Assembly (NCBI RefSeq): GCF_019039255.1
Contig: NZ_CP077062.1
Coordinates: 1,612,001-1,676,000 of the forward strand
From: Nocardioides panacis
GTDB lineage: Bacteria; Actinomycetota; Actinomycetes; Propionibacteriales; Nocardioidaceae
Length of the DNA: 64,000 nt
Reading direction: 5' to 3'
The position numbers and the translations under genes are program-made. Shown here piece by piece: positions 29,683 to 39,675 of the stretch (position 1 is the first letter of the stretch; every line of letters begins with the position of its first letter). Under the pieces are notes generated by a model. That model ran no database searches. It worked only from the letters and a program-made list of their open reading frames with translations, and was not told where the DNA came from.

Positions 29683-30176
29683 GCCTCCGTCCGCGCGCCA
29701 CACCCGCCACGGTCGCGCTTCTCACGGCGGTCGTCGCCGTGGCTGCTTCTGGCTGCGCTCCGGGCGCCGGCACGGGGCGGCGGTCGAGCGTGCACGCGCC
29801 CGCATCGGGCGGACCGTGCCGAGACCCGAGAGGGGTTCCGGAGGAGCCCGCGGTCTTCGAGCCTCGGGACGGCAGGGCCGACCCCGCACAGCTCGACGCG
29901 TTCCTGGGTGCGACGGTGACCGCGGACAAGCACCCGTGCGTGTTCGTCCACGTCGCGCGGGCCGCGGAGCACTGGCGGGTGAGGTCCTTCTCGGTGAGTG
30001 TCTACCAGCGCAGGAACGCGCACTTCCACGGCTCGGCGCACGACCTGGACCACGCCTACCGAGCCCGCCACGTCGACCCCACCTGCGCGAGCGCCGAGGC
30101 AGCGATCGTCACGACAGACGGCCACCGGCGCGTCCGCTACGTCACCACGACCGGCATCGGCAACGGCGCGTGCTGA
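29679..30176 (+). CDS. Putative secreted lipoprotein
   Basis: About 165 residues from GTG 29679. The N-terminus ends in VVAVAASGC, a lipobox, so the mature protein would be anchored by Cys near residue 26. The rest (GATVTADKHPCVFVHVARAA, TCASAEAAIVTTDGHRRVRY) has no recognised domain but contains four further Cys that could form disulfides. Coupled to the small CxxC gene. Confidence 0.6.
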   Translation: MSLRPRATPATVALLTAVVAVAASGCAPGAGTGRRSSVHAPASGGPCRDPRGVPEEPAVFEPRDGRADPAQLDAFLGATVTADKHPCVFVHVARAAEHWRVRSFSVSVYQRRNAHFHGSAHDLDHAYRARHVDPTCASAEAAIVTTDGHRRVRYVTTTGIGNGAC

Positions 30177-30282
30177 CCGACGACGCTTCCCGGTAGTACC
30201 TCTCCCGGGTCTCTTCCGCGACGGCACGAGCTGATCGGCCGGTAGGTCCAGCGAGGCGAGATCGACCGTCCATGGGCCGTGT

Positions 30283-31557
30283 CTAGGTCCGTCGGTGGAA
30301 CTGGATCTGGCCGGTGGGCAGGTGGCTGGTGACGTAGCCGGGTGAGTGGGCCTTGCCGTGGTGGAACGCGCACAGCAGCCGACCGTTGACGACGCTGGTG
30401 GGTCCGCCCTGGGACCAGGGCTGGTCGTGGTGGGCGTGGCACCAGGCGGCCGGCCGGTCGCAGCCCACCGTGGTGCAGCCCCGGTCCCGGATGGTCAGCG
30501 CGGTGCGCTGGGCCTCGGTGTGCAGCCGGGTCCGCCGCCCCAGATCGAGCACCACCGACGGCGAGCCCAGGACCCGGCGCCAGACCGCGGGCACGATCCC
30601 GGCCTCGCAGGCCAGCTGCCGGGCTGCACCGGCCGACAGGGGCTGACCGGTGTCCAAGGTGGCGGTGCCGAGCCCGGACAGCAGCCGGTCGTAGTCCAGC
30701 AGCACCACCACGGTCGCCGACATCCCGCCGGCCACCGGCAGCCGGTCGGCCGGCACCCGCTCCAGGAGCCGGCAGAACGCCTCCCCCAGCCGCTCGGGCC
30801 GCGACAGTCTCACCCGGCTGTTTGGCTGGTGCTGGTGCTGGTGCTGGTGTCGGGGGTGGGTGAAGGCGTGCAGCATCTTGGTCAGCATCGCCGCGTGCAG
30901 CGCAGGGATCTTGAACCGGCCGGTGTGGCTGCCGTCCGGGTTCGCCGACAGCTGCAGGAACGTGGCCCGGGCCGCCGCGGCCTCCTCGGCCTCCAACCGA
31001 CGACCCTCGGCGAGATCGGCGGCGTCGGGGTCGATCACCTCCAAGACCCGCCGCCCCAGCACCTTCAGCGCCGCCGCGTCGAACTCGCCGGCCGCCCGCA
31101 CCAGGTGCGCCTCGGTCCGCCCCCGGTCCACCACCGACACTCCCTGCGGCAACGCCTGGATCGAACGGACGATCACCGTCGCCTGCGCCGGATCCACCCG
31201 CCCGGCCGCCAACGCGTCCCGGGTCACGTCGAACCCGGTATCCAACGCCACCGCAAGAGCCACCTCGGCGTGCGCGGCACCCCGGCTCCGCCGAGTGACC
31301 TGGGCCAGCCAGGCACCGGTCGAGGTCGCCGCCGAGTCCGCCGCCACGTCGTTGCGGTCCGCCGCAGCCAGCACCCGCAGCCGCAGCTCGGCCAGCCGGG
31401 CCTCGGCCCGAGCCAGCCCCACCACCACCGCGCGCTGCTCGTCCGGGGTCATCGACCACGCCGGCGCCGAGGCGAGCCCGTCCAGCACCTGATGCACCCG
31501 CGTGGAGAACCGGGCGATCGGATGCGCCTGGTCCTCGGTCCGGATGGTCGTCGACAT
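30283..31557 (-). CDS. DUF222 / HNH endonuclease (13E12-type)
   Basis: 424-residue protein. Residues 30-330 are the DUF222 region (GAWLAQVTRRSRGAAHAEVA), and the HNH nuclease is at the end: CTTVGCDRPAAWCHAHHDQP, then NGRLLCAFHHGKAHSPG with the zinc Cys and catalytic His. The ATG at 31557 (MSTTIRTED) is chosen because earlier codons have no similarity to the family. The middle contains PRHQHQHQHQPNS, coded by a six-base tandem repeat near 30826-30850, a possible length-variable spot. Members are abundant multicopy genes in actinobacteria, of unknown biological role; some behave as mobile elements. A fragment of a relative lies at 4338-4500. Confidence 0.88.
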   Translation of the reverse strand: MSTTIRTEDQAHPIARFSTRVHQVLDGLASAPAWSMTPDEQRAVVVGLARAEARLAELRLRVLAAADRNDVAADSAATSTGAWLAQVTRRSRGAAHAEVALAVALDTGFDVTRDALAAGRVDPAQATVIVRSIQALPQGVSVVDRGRTEAHLVRAAGEFDAAALKVLGRRVLEVIDPDAADLAEGRRLEAEEAAAARATFLQLSANPDGSHTGRFKIPALHAAMLTKMLHAFTHPRHQHQHQHQPNSRVRLSRPERLGEAFCRLLERVPADRLPVAGGMSATVVVLLDYDRLLSGLGTATLDTGQPLSAGAARQLACEAGIVPAVWRRVLGSPSVVLDLGRRTRLHTEAQRTALTIRDRGCTTVGCDRPAAWCHAHHDQPWSQGGPTSVVNGRLLCAFHHGKAHSPGYVTSHLPTGQIQFHRRT

Positions 31558-31664
31558 ACCCACCACGCTAAGAACAACCAGCCATCTCTTCCGAACACAC
31601 TTCCGGACCCGTGTACAAGCTGGAATTCGCCACGCTTGGGGACGAAAAGCGGCCGGAGCCGAGG

Positions 31665-33248
31665 CTACCGCTGGTACACCCGGACGTAGTCGATGACGTA
31701 GTCGCTGGCGCCCAGGGGGGCGCCGATGACCGGCTTCTGGTAGTAGGCCGGCATGCTGCCACCGACCTGCAGGTTGAGCCGGATGTTCATCGGGGTGTCG
31801 AACGTGTCGTCCAACCAGGGAACCGCGGAGACCGTCTTGGAGAAGACCAGCCGGTCGTCGACGTACCACTGAACCGAGCCCGGCTCCCGGTCGACTGCGT
31901 AGGTGTGCCAGTCGCTGAAGGTGCCGCTGGGCAGGACGTCCTCGTGACCGAACCTGGCCATGTCACCGTTGGTGGACTGGTGGACGGTCTGCACGGTGCG
32001 GTTGCCCATGCCACCGACGGCCTCCATGATGTCGAGCTCGCCCAGGCCGCTGTTCTCACGCAGCCAGAAGGCCGGCCACATGCCCTGGGCGGCGGGCAGC
32101 TTGGCGCGCATCTCGATCCGCCCGTACTGCCAGGCTGCCTTGCCGATCGTGTCGAGGTAGCCCGAGGTGTACTGCCGGGTGGTGGACCCGACGGTGTAGG
32201 ACTCCTTCAACGCTCGCAACGTCAGCGCCCCGTTGGAGACGAAGACGTTGTCGGGCCGCGCGGTGACGATGGACTCCTCGTTGTTGGCCCACGAGTTGTT
32301 CCGGACGTTCCACTTGCTGCCGTCGAGCGAGGAAAAGTCGTCGGACCAGACCAGGCGGTACCCGGCGGGCGCGGGAACCACCGGCGGAACCGGCGGCGGC
32401 GTGGGAGGCGGCGACGTCGGAGCCGCCCCAGCGGGAGCAGCCGTCGTCGGGGTCGAGCGGGTCGGCGGCGTGGAGACCTTGACGAGACGCGGGGCGCTCA
32501 CCACGAAGCTCCTGTGGGCCGGGAGGGCCCACGTCAGCATGTCAAGGTCCAACGTGGCCCCGGACGTCTTGGCCTTGTAGCGCACCGTCACGTGAGCCCA
32601 GCGCGACGCTGGGTGCCTCGCGTCGGCACCACGCCCCGCCACCGCGCGCCGGTGCCCCTTCTTGCTGCGCATCCACCTGCTCGCCACCGCGGAGCCGCGC
32701 TTCGTCGAACCGTCGTACTCCACGAGCCGGACACCCGAGGACACACCGGACCTGGTGGCTTTGAGCCACACGCTGGCCCGGTAGACGGTGCCGGCCCTGG
32801 TGGAGGCCACGGTGTTGGTCTTGTCGTTGAGCGCGAGCGTCCGCGCTCTGCCGGTGGTGTTCGTCACCTTGATCCCACGCCGGCCGTCGTGGCCGTCGAC
32901 GACCGACAGGCGACCGCCGGACCTCACCGTCCACGCCGAGGTGCCGTGGGCGAAGTTCGGGTCCTTCACCAGGTTCCTCACGGACGGAGAAGCGACGGCG
33001 AGGGGGAACACGGCACATGCGGTGGGTACGACGGCCGTGATGACCGCGACAGCCGCGGTTCCGCGACGTGCCCGGCGGCGCGCTGAGGACGTCCGGGGGC
33101 TGGTCGAGCGGGGGGGGGAGTGCGGCCGGCCGTTCGGCTGGTCGTGCTCAGGACGCTTCTGAGGCGCTGGAAAGGGGTCATGCTGGGCCACGGGTCTCGG
33201 TGCGGTTGTCGGTGCGCTCAACGATCCCGGCCGCGTCCTACCCTCCAC
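31665..33248 (-). CDS. Secreted glycoside hydrolase family 16 with N-terminal carbohydrate-binding-type domain
   Basis: Endo-beta-glucanase-type enzyme acting outside the cell. After a signal peptide (RRRARRGTAAVAVITAVVPT) comes a beta-sandwich of CBM4/9 style (NLVKDPNFAHGTSAWTVRSG), a Pro/Thr linker (TSPPPTPPPVPPVVPAP) and the GH16 catalytic domain. Its catalytic motif is GELDIMEAVG (ExDxxE), with MWPAFWLRE before it and a final DYVIDYVRVYQR. The N-terminus is uncertain. A GTG at 33248 gives an unusually long leader, whereas an ATG at 33181 would fit if the nine-G run at 33110-33118 has lost or gained bases. Likely substrates are laminarin-type or other beta-glucans. It lies just downstream of the glycosyltransferase operon on the same strand. 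Confidence 0.87.
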   Translation of the reverse strand: MEGRTRPGSLSAPTTAPRPVAQHDPFPAPQKRPEHDQPNGRPHSPPRSTSPRTSSARRRARRGTAAVAVITAVVPTACAVFPLAVASPSVRNLVKDPNFAHGTSAWTVRSGGRLSVVDGHDGRRGIKVTNTTGRARTLALNDKTNTVASTRAGTVYRASVWLKATRSGVSSGVRLVEYDGSTKRGSAVASRWMRSKKGHRRAVAGRGADARHPASRWAHVTVRYKAKTSGATLDLDMLTWALPAHRSFVVSAPRLVKVSTPPTRSTPTTAAPAGAAPTSPPPTPPPVPPVVPAPAGYRLVWSDDFSSLDGSKWNVRNNSWANNEESIVTARPDNVFVSNGALTLRALKESYTVGSTTRQYTSGYLDTIGKAAWQYGRIEMRAKLPAAQGMWPAFWLRENSGLGELDIMEAVGGMGNRTVQTVHQSTNGDMARFGHEDVLPSGTFSDWHTYAVDREPGSVQWYVDDRLVFSKTVSAVPWLDDTFDTPMNIRLNLQVGGSMPAYYQKPVIGAPLGASDYVIDYVRVYQR

Positions 33249-33250
33249 AT

Positions 33251-33459
33251 CCCCCCCTCGCGGACGGTTCTGCTGCAGGGCGGCTCGGCAACCACCCCGA
33301 CCGGGCGGGCCGCCTTACGGGCTGCGTCCCGTCGCCTCACCCCGATGCCGAAGATCTGGTCGGACGCACGCTCCTGTCTGGCTCCCCCCGCGACCCGACC
33401 GGCGCTGTGCTGCCCGAGCGGACAGGGGCGTGGTCCATGACTGGCAGACGCTGTTCCGG
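33251..33459. other. Intergenic space between GH16 gene and glycosyltransferase operon
   Basis: About 210 bp without a convincing gene. It should hold the GH16 promoter on the minus strand. No clear hairpin with a T-run was found after the operon's last stop. Confidence 0.4.
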
Positions 33460-34753
33460 TCAGGCTCTCAGCAGCGAGGTCATCTCGGCGTGCCGTCCGA
33501 GGTCCGTCTCCAGGGCCGACTGCCAGCCGGGGGAGTGGCGGTGCAGGTGCCGGTAGCAGCGGTGCAGGAACTCGACGCCCGCACAGGTCTCCAGGAGCGC
33601 GGCGTCGATCTCGGTGCCGGAGGCGCGGGAGTACGACGCCAGCAGTCCGTGGGCGACCGCCTGCTTGACGCGTGCCGGAAGTTCCCGCAGCGCGAGCTCC
33701 ACGAGGAACTCGGCGAGGTCCACCTCGGGGGGCCCGTGCACCATCGAGTCGAGGTCGACGAGCACGGGTCCTCGCGGTGACGAGACGAGCTGCGCGAGGT
33801 GGAAGTCGCCGTGCAGCGTGCGCACCCGCTCGTGGCGGGCCTCGCCGCGCCGCCTCGTCGTCGCGGTCACGACGTCGGCCACCACCGAGGTGATCGGGGG
33901 ATGGGCACGGACGAGCTTGGCCGCCTTCTTGTGCGTCTCGACGAGCAGGTCGTCGACGACGACGTCCCGCGTGAGAGGCACGGAGGATGCGTGCACGGCC
34001 GCGAGCAGCGCCCCGAGCGATGCCGTCGCCTCGGGCAGCTGGTCGGGCTCGACGGCGTCCGCCAGGGGGGTGCCCGGGGACCGCGCGGGTCCACAGCACT
34101 CCTCGGACCGGGTCCGCTGCCAGCGGCTCGGCGACCCGGAGCCCGTGTGACGGCTCCGACGCGGACCACAGTGCCTGGTGGCGGGCCCCGATGTCGGCGG
34201 TCGTGCCGTCTGCGAGGTGCTTGGCGAAGACGGCCGGTGCGCCGTCTCCCTCGACCTCGACCTCGAGGCGCAGCGTGGCGCTCGCCTCGGGCTGGTAGCG
34301 GACCACCGTCGTGCGCAGCCCGTCTCCCGGCGACGCCCCCAGCAGGTCGCGGACAGCCGGCGGCATGAGACCGGTAGCCAACCGGGGGTCGACCAGGGAA
34401 GGCAGCGTGGGGAGCCGTGGGTCCTCGGGGAACCGCCACACGACCAGGTCGAGCTCGGAGAGGTGCGCGCTCCGACCGTCACCGCGAGCCACTCGGTCCT
34501 GCTGCCAGGCCACCTGACTGGCGTCGCCCGCCGGGAAGCCCTTGACGTACAGCCTCACCGGGTCGGCGTCGTGCGAGGTGACGAGGTACGTCGCCCACCC
34601 CCGGCATCGCAGGGACTCCGGACGGAACGGATGCGTGAGCCGCGCGTCGAGCAGCCGCACCGTGGCCACCTCACCCGGTAGCCCGAGCCTGCCGCCGTGA
34701 CGCGCCAGGACGTCGGTCATCCACGCGACGTCAGTCAGGTTCGGGAGCCACAC
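33460..34753 (-). CDS. APH-fold phosphotransferase, last gene of operon (frameshifted)
   Basis: About 430 residues if joined. Kinase-like protein of the aminoglycoside phosphotransferase superfamily. The C-terminal half has the catalytic loop LHGDFHLAQLV, where the usual Asn of HGDxHxxN is Gln, and the metal site VLVDLDSMVHG. The N-terminal half includes WATYLVTSHDADPVRLYVKG. The break is in six G at 34065-34070; removing one gives AVPGHPLADAVEPDQLP. GTG 34753 with GAGGGGG upstream overlaps the preceding glycosyltransferase by 23 bp; an ATG at 34720 is the alternative. Probably a small-molecule or sugar kinase in the cluster rather than a resistance gene. Confidence 0.8.
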
Positions 34754-35941
34754 GCTGGCGCCCCCTCACGGCGGTCTCCGCGCTCCGTGCCGCCGACAGC
34801 GCCCGCAGCAGCTCCGACGTACGGGTGCGCCCGTCGAGGTCGAGAGGGACCGCGCGCGGAGTCCAGGCGAGGGCGTCGCGCACGGCGTCCTCGAAGGTCT
34901 GTGCCGAGAGTCGGGTCGGGTCGAGGACGCGCAGCGCACCGAGCCTCTCGAGCCTTCGGGCGCGGGCGGCCTGCTCGTCCTCCCGTCCCTCGCTGTAGGG
35001 CACGACGACGGCCGGTGTCGTGCAGCCGAGGATGTCCATCGTGGTGTTGTAGCCCCCCTGGCTCACCGACACGGCTGACGCTGCCATCTCGCTGCCGAGG
35101 TCGGGGAGGTAGCGCACCACCTCGAGCCCGGGCGCCCCCCGCCGCCCGGCTCGTGAGCTCGTCGACGACCGGGTCGGGGAGGAACGGTCCCGTCGCGATC
35201 ACGGTGCGCAGCCCGAGGTCGCGCCACAGGCGCGGCTGCGCCTCGACGGCCGCGCGGAACAGCGGCGCGCCGACCCGTCCGCCACCCGCCGACACGAGGA
35301 CCCGCCGCTCCCGCGAGGCCTCGCGGGTGCGGGAGCGGGGTGCACGGACGAATCCGGTGTAGTGCACGGGTACGCGCAGCGGGACGCTCGGACGGAACGT
35401 CTCCTCCAGGGTCGTGAACCGGGCGTCCGCGTGCACCAGCACGGCGTCGAAGTACGCGTTCGCCACCCTGCTCGCGCGGTCGTCGTGGCCCTGCTGGTCA
35501 CGTCGGCTGCTGACCAGGATGTCGCGCAGGCTGCAGGCGATGAAGGGGACGTGGCCGGCGGAGCGCGCGGCCTCCAGGAGCGGCATCAGCTCGCCCGCGA
35601 ACTTCCTGCGACCGAAGGGGAACAGCTCGATCAGCACCACGTCGGGGGTCGTGGCCCGGAAGCACTCCTGGATGATCGACCGGCGGAGCCGCAGAGCCCT
35701 CTCGACCGTGAACCGGTCGTCCCGGCTGACCAGGGCGTGGTCGCCGTCGAGACCCAGCGGCGGCAGGTGCACGACGTCGGTCGTGGGGGGGCTCGGGGAG
35801 CTCCGCGGGCCACGGCCCGCCGTTGAGGAGCGTGACGTCGAAGTCCTGCGCCAGGCCGTCGGCCAGGTGCATCGAGCGCACCAGGTGACCGAGCCCCGTC
35901 GTCTGCTGGCAGTGGAAGAGCAGACGTGGTCGCGTCGTCAC
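34731..35941 (-). CDS. GGYN-type glycosyltransferase (two frameshifts)
   Basis: About 402 residues if joined. GT-B enzyme resembling MurG/GT28: the N-terminal loop QTTGLGHLVRSMHLADGL and the C-terminal donor-binding motif SVSQGGYNTTMDILGCTTPA are both seen. Two breaks: seven G at 35785-35791 (correct reading PEPPTTDVVHLPPLG) and six C at 35135-35140 (correct reading SRAAGAPGLEVVRYLPDLG); each needs one base removed. Start GTG overlaps the upstream kinase stop (GTGA). The paralogue at 41562-42686 is the first gene of the same operon, so the cluster has two enzymes of this type. Confidence 0.82.
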
Positions 35942-37224
35942 CGGTCCGCCCCCTGGTGCCCGGCCCATCGCCGGGCCGTCGCCAGGACTCGCTCCAGGTC
36001 ACCGATCGTGGCGACGTCGACCCGGCTGATCGCGCGCGCCGCCCGCTCGACGAGCAGGGCCGCGGCGGCGTACCAGAGCAGGTCGGTGCGTGACGGCCCG
36101 TGCTGGTACGCCGCGAGCAGCGCCTCTGCGGCGGCCCGGGCCGTGTCGGGGTCGATGGGGTCACGCGGCCGCGGGCACCAGAGCCTGGCCAGCACGCCGC
36201 CGAGCTCGGCGGCGGCCGGTCCCGCGCTCGCCTCGTCGAAGTCGACGAGGCTGACGCCCTGGTCGTCCACCAGCACGTTCTTGGGGTGCAGGTCGCCGTG
36301 CAGGAGGACGCGCGCACCGGGTGGCGGTGCGGTCCTCAGCAGCTCGCGGACCAGCCCCTCGGTCACCGGGCCCAGGTCCGGTCGCGCGGCGCGGACCAGG
36401 CTCCCCGCGGCCACCAGCCGACCCGGATCCAGCCGCGTGAACGGCGCGAACCCGTGGATCGGCTGAGCGTGCAGCACCGACAGTGCGGCGCCGAGTGCCG
36501 CCATGGCCTCCGGGTAGGCGACCCGGTCCAGCTGGTGGAGCGGCCGACCGGGCGCGGGCGTGAACAACGCCAGGTGCTGGTCGGGCAGGTAGCCGATCGC
36601 ATCCGGCAGGCGCAGGCCGCCGCGCTCGGCGACCCCACGGCGCACGGCGCGCAGGAGGGCGACGCCGCGGCGGCCGTCGTCCCCGCTCTGCACCTTGGCG
36701 AAGCCGACCGTCGCCCCGCGCGCGTCCGCGCACCGGAAGGTGGCAGCCTTCTCCGGCGTGTACGCCTTCATCTCGCTCTGCGTCCACGGGGCACCGAAGA
36801 CGCTCCGGAGCCCCGGTGGCGGGCTGGTCAGCGCGCGAAGGCCGAGCAGCTTGCGGTCCTGCGGGAAGACCCAGAAGACGGTGCTCGTCTCCTCGTCGAA
36901 CAGCACCGACCCGGGATCGGCACCCTGGCGGACCGCGGCGTCGCGGGCGCAGCTGAACTGACCGGGGGCAGCGGCCGCCGGGAACATCCGCGCGCTCACC
37001 AGGAGGCCGCCCGGCTCGGGGCCGATGCGGTAGCTGGCCCGCAGGCTCTCGCCCCTGCGGTACTTCGCGCGGACCCGTTCACAGGTTCCGCTGCGATCGC
37101 CCGGGGCCCGGTCGAGCAGCCCGGCGAGCCGGGGGCCGACGACCCGGTCGTCGAGCAGGTCGTCGCGTCGCGGCAGCACAGGATCGGGGGCCAGGAGGAC
37201 CGTCTCCTGGGCGCTGCTGCTCAT
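35938..37224 (-). CDS. APH-fold phosphotransferase
   Basis: 428 residues, uninterrupted. Canonical kinase-like catalytic features: RVLLHGDLHPKNVLVDDQG near 305 (HGDxHxxN) and VSLVDFDEAS with the metal-binding Asp. The N-terminal 150 residues (AKYRRGESLRASYRIGPEP) contain the lobe that would bind ATP. Of the three kinase-like proteins in this cluster it is the only one with a fully canonical catalytic loop. Overlaps both neighbours by 4 bp (ATGA and GTGA). Confidence 0.85.
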   Translation of the reverse strand: MSSSAQETVLLAPDPVLPRRDDLLDDRVVGPRLAGLLDRAPGDRSGTCERVRAKYRRGESLRASYRIGPEPGGLLVSARMFPAAAAPGQFSCARDAAVRQGADPGSVLFDEETSTVFWVFPQDRKLLGLRALTSPPPGLRSVFGAPWTQSEMKAYTPEKAATFRCADARGATVGFAKVQSGDDGRRGVALLRAVRRGVAERGGLRLPDAIGYLPDQHLALFTPAPGRPLHQLDRVAYPEAMAALGAALSVLHAQPIHGFAPFTRLDPGRLVAAGSLVRAARPDLGPVTEGLVRELLRTAPPPGARVLLHGDLHPKNVLVDDQGVSLVDFDEASAGPAAAELGGVLARLWCPRPRDPIDPDTARAAAEALLAAYQHGPSRTDLLWYAAAALLVERAARAISRVDVATIGDLERVLATARRWAGHQGADR

Positions 37225-38585
37225 CGCGCCTCCTTCCGTCGGTCAGGGGAGTCCGCGTCGCCCGCCGCTGCGACCGGGCGGGCGTACAGCAACGAGGCCA
37301 TCCGCGCGGCGGCCGCCCCGGCGTCGAAGCGCTCGCGCACCGTCTCGCGTCCCCGCTTCGCCAGCTGTCGGGCCAGCTCGGGGTCCTTGATCAGCCGGTG
37401 CAGGGAGTCCGCGAGGTCGGTGGGGCGGTCGGGCTCGACGATCAGCCCGTTCACGCCGCCTCGCACCAGCTCGGTGATGCCCGAGACGCCCGTGGTGACC
37501 ACCGGGACGCCACAAGCCATCGCCTCGACGAGCACGTTCGGGATGCCGTCGCGGTCGCCGTCCTCGAGCACCCGGCACGGCAGTGCGAACACGCTGGCCC
37601 GCTGGTACTGCGCGAACAGCTCGTCCTGCGTCAACGACCCCGCGAGGGTCACCCGGTCCTGCAGGCCCGTCGCGCCCACCCGGGAACGAACCTGCTGCTC
37701 GTGGTCGCCGGACCCACCGACGATGACGGCCTCCAGGTCCACACCGCGGTCGCGCAGAACTGCGCACGCGTCCACGAACGTGTCCAGGCCCTTCTTGCGC
37801 ACCAGCCGCCCGACCGCGAGCAGACGGACGCGCTCGGGCTCCCGCCGTCGCACCCCCGCCGCGACGAGCGGCTCGAAGTCGGCGTTGAGACCGTGGTAGA
37901 CGACGTGCACCGGGGTCGAGGATCCGAACGACGTCAGGTGGGCGCGGTTGGCCTCGGTGCACGTGACGACGAACGAGGCGGCGTCCATCTTGCGTCGCAG
38001 GAGGCCGGCCGGGTTGCGCTCCTCGGTCCAGATGTCCTTCGCGTGCCCGGTGAACGAGAACGGGAGTCCGGTGATCGTGGAGGCCAGCCAGGTGACAGTG
38101 GTCGTGCCGTGCGCGAAGTGCGCGTGCAGCCGGACCACGTCGCCGCAGGCGTCGAGCCGGTCGGCCAGGTCGACAGCGAGGAGGAACTCCTTGAAGTAGA
38201 TCTTGCGGGGCGTGGCGAGGAAGCCGCGCCTGGCCCGGACCGCTTGGGCCAGTGCCTGCCCGGCGGCGTGCACCGTCCCCCTGGGGTGGCGGCGCGCCGT
38301 GCGCAGCAGGGCGGGCCGGAAGGCGGCCAGGTTGGCGCTCAGCCAGCGGAGCAGCCCGGTCGCGGACAGGGACGTCGTCTGCTGCAGGTAGTCGGGTCGG
38401 ACGCGGAGGCGTCGTACGACGTCGTGCTGGACCTCCTCGTTCCCCGCCTTCAGCACGTACAGGCGCAACGGCACCCCGAGTCGCTCCAGGCGGTAGATCT
38501 CGCTGGTGATGAACACCTCGGAGAGCCGCGGGTGACCCTTCAGCACGTAGGCCACCCGGCCGGCTTCCGCTGCCTGGTCACGCAT
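37221..38585 (-). CDS. GT4 family glycosyltransferase
   Basis: 454-residue retaining GT-B glycosyltransferase. It has VAYVLKGHPRLSEVFITSEI at the start, LHAHFAHGTTTVTWL and FSFTGHAKDIW in the acceptor domain, VGRLVRKKGLDTFVDACAVL at the donor domain, and the EX7E region in CRVLEDGDRDGIPNVLVEAMACG. The SEVFI/TFILNE-like start is typical of colanic-acid and exopolysaccharide transferases that act on lipid-linked sugars. The ATG overlaps the end of the previous GT4 gene by 8 bp. Confidence 0.9.
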   Translation of the reverse strand: MRDQAAEAGRVAYVLKGHPRLSEVFITSEIYRLERLGVPLRLYVLKAGNEEVQHDVVRRLRVRPDYLQQTTSLSATGLLRWLSANLAAFRPALLRTARRHPRGTVHAAGQALAQAVRARRGFLATPRKIYFKEFLLAVDLADRLDACGDVVRLHAHFAHGTTTVTWLASTITGLPFSFTGHAKDIWTEERNPAGLLRRKMDAASFVVTCTEANRAHLTSFGSSTPVHVVYHGLNADFEPLVAAGVRRREPERVRLLAVGRLVRKKGLDTFVDACAVLRDRGVDLEAVIVGGSGDHEQQVRSRVGATGLQDRVTLAGSLTQDELFAQYQRASVFALPCRVLEDGDRDGIPNVLVEAMACGVPVVTTGVSGITELVRGGVNGLIVEPDRPTDLADSLHRLIKDPELARQLAKRGRETVRERFDAGAAAARMASLLYARPVAAAGDADSPDRRKEAR

Positions 38586-39675
38586 GGACGACCTCCCGCG
38601 GACGGGCGTGCAGCAGCTTGAGACGTTCGACGACCCGACGGGTGCACGTCGCGAGGTCGAAGTGCTCCTCGACGTAGCGGCGCCCAGCGTTCCCCATCTC
38701 GGCGCGCAACCGTGGATCGGCGAGCGTGCTCAACGCGTCGGCGAGCGCGGGGGCGTCGGCCGGGGGCACGACCAGGCCGCTGCCCGCGGCGTGCACGGTG
38801 TCCCCGAGGACGGAGATGTCGGAGGCGACCAGCGGCCGACGACACGCCATCGCCTCGAGGGTCACGTTGGGCAGCCCGTCGCGGTCCCCGCTGCTGTCCA
38901 CGACCGAGGGCACCGCGACGACGTCGGCCCAGGCGTAGTCGTCGGGGAGGCTCTCGTGAGACCTGCGACCGGCGAGCTCCACCGTCCCGCCGAGCCCGTG
39001 GCGGTCGATGGACTCCTCGAGCGCCGGCTGCTCGACACCGGTGCCGACGATCCGCAGTCGCGCGGGGACCTGCAGTCGGTCGACCGCGTCGAGCAACGTG
39101 GAGAAGCCCTTCTTCTCGACCAGCCGGCCCACGGCCAGCACGTGCAGCCGCGCGTCGCCCACCGGGTGCCGGCGCGGACCGAAACGTGCGACGTCGACGC
39201 CGTGCGGGAGGAGGTACACCCGCGCACCGGGCAGCTCGACGTACCGCGCGACGTCGGTGTTGCACGCGATGACGCCGGCCGCGGCCCGGGCGCGACGAGC
39301 CAGCTCGGCCGGGGGGACCTTCCGGGCGTCGAGCGCGTGGACGCTGAAGCTGAAGCCCACCCCCAGGGCACCCGCCGCGCGGGCCGCGACCTCGGTCGGA
39401 CGATGGGCGAAGTAGCCGTGCACGCCCTGGACCCCCGCGTCCCCCAGGTCGTCGACCAGCTCCGACGCCTGGTTCACGGCATCGCCCGGGGGCAACGTCC
39501 GCAGCAGCGGCAGCAGCTCCTCGACGCCCGGTTGCGGCGCCTCCCCGTCGCCCGACTTCGTCGCGTAGACGCGGACCAGCACACCGGCGCGGGCGAGGGC
39601 GACGAGCTCCCCGACTGCGAACGTCTCGGACGTGCGCGGGAAGCCGCTCACCACGACAGCGAGGCGGGTCGTCAC
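38578..39675 (-). CDS. GT4 family glycosyltransferase
   Basis: 365-residue GT4 enzyme, a paralogue of the next gene: LAVVVSGFPRTSETFAVGEL at the start, VHGYFAHRPTEVAARAAGAL, VGRLVEKKGFSTLLDAVDRL, and DSSGDRDGLPNVTLEAMACR carrying the catalytic Glu pair. Start GTG 39675 overlaps the ABC transporter stop as GTGA. Because of the indel inside the transporter gene, the two genes appear in one continuous long frame; this is not a natural fusion. Confidence 0.9.
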   Translation of the reverse strand: MTTRLAVVVSGFPRTSETFAVGELVALARAGVLVRVYATKSGDGEAPQPGVEELLPLLRTLPPGDAVNQASELVDDLGDAGVQGVHGYFAHRPTEVAARAAGALGVGFSFSVHALDARKVPPAELARRARAAAGVIACNTDVARYVELPGARVYLLPHGVDVARFGPRRHPVGDARLHVLAVGRLVEKKGFSTLLDAVDRLQVPARLRIVGTGVEQPALEESIDRHGLGGTVELAGRRSHESLPDDYAWADVVAVPSVVDSSGDRDGLPNVTLEAMACRRPLVASDISVLGDTVHAAGSGLVVPPADAPALADALSTLADPRLRAEMGNAGRRYVEEHFDLATCTRRVVERLKLLHARPREVVHA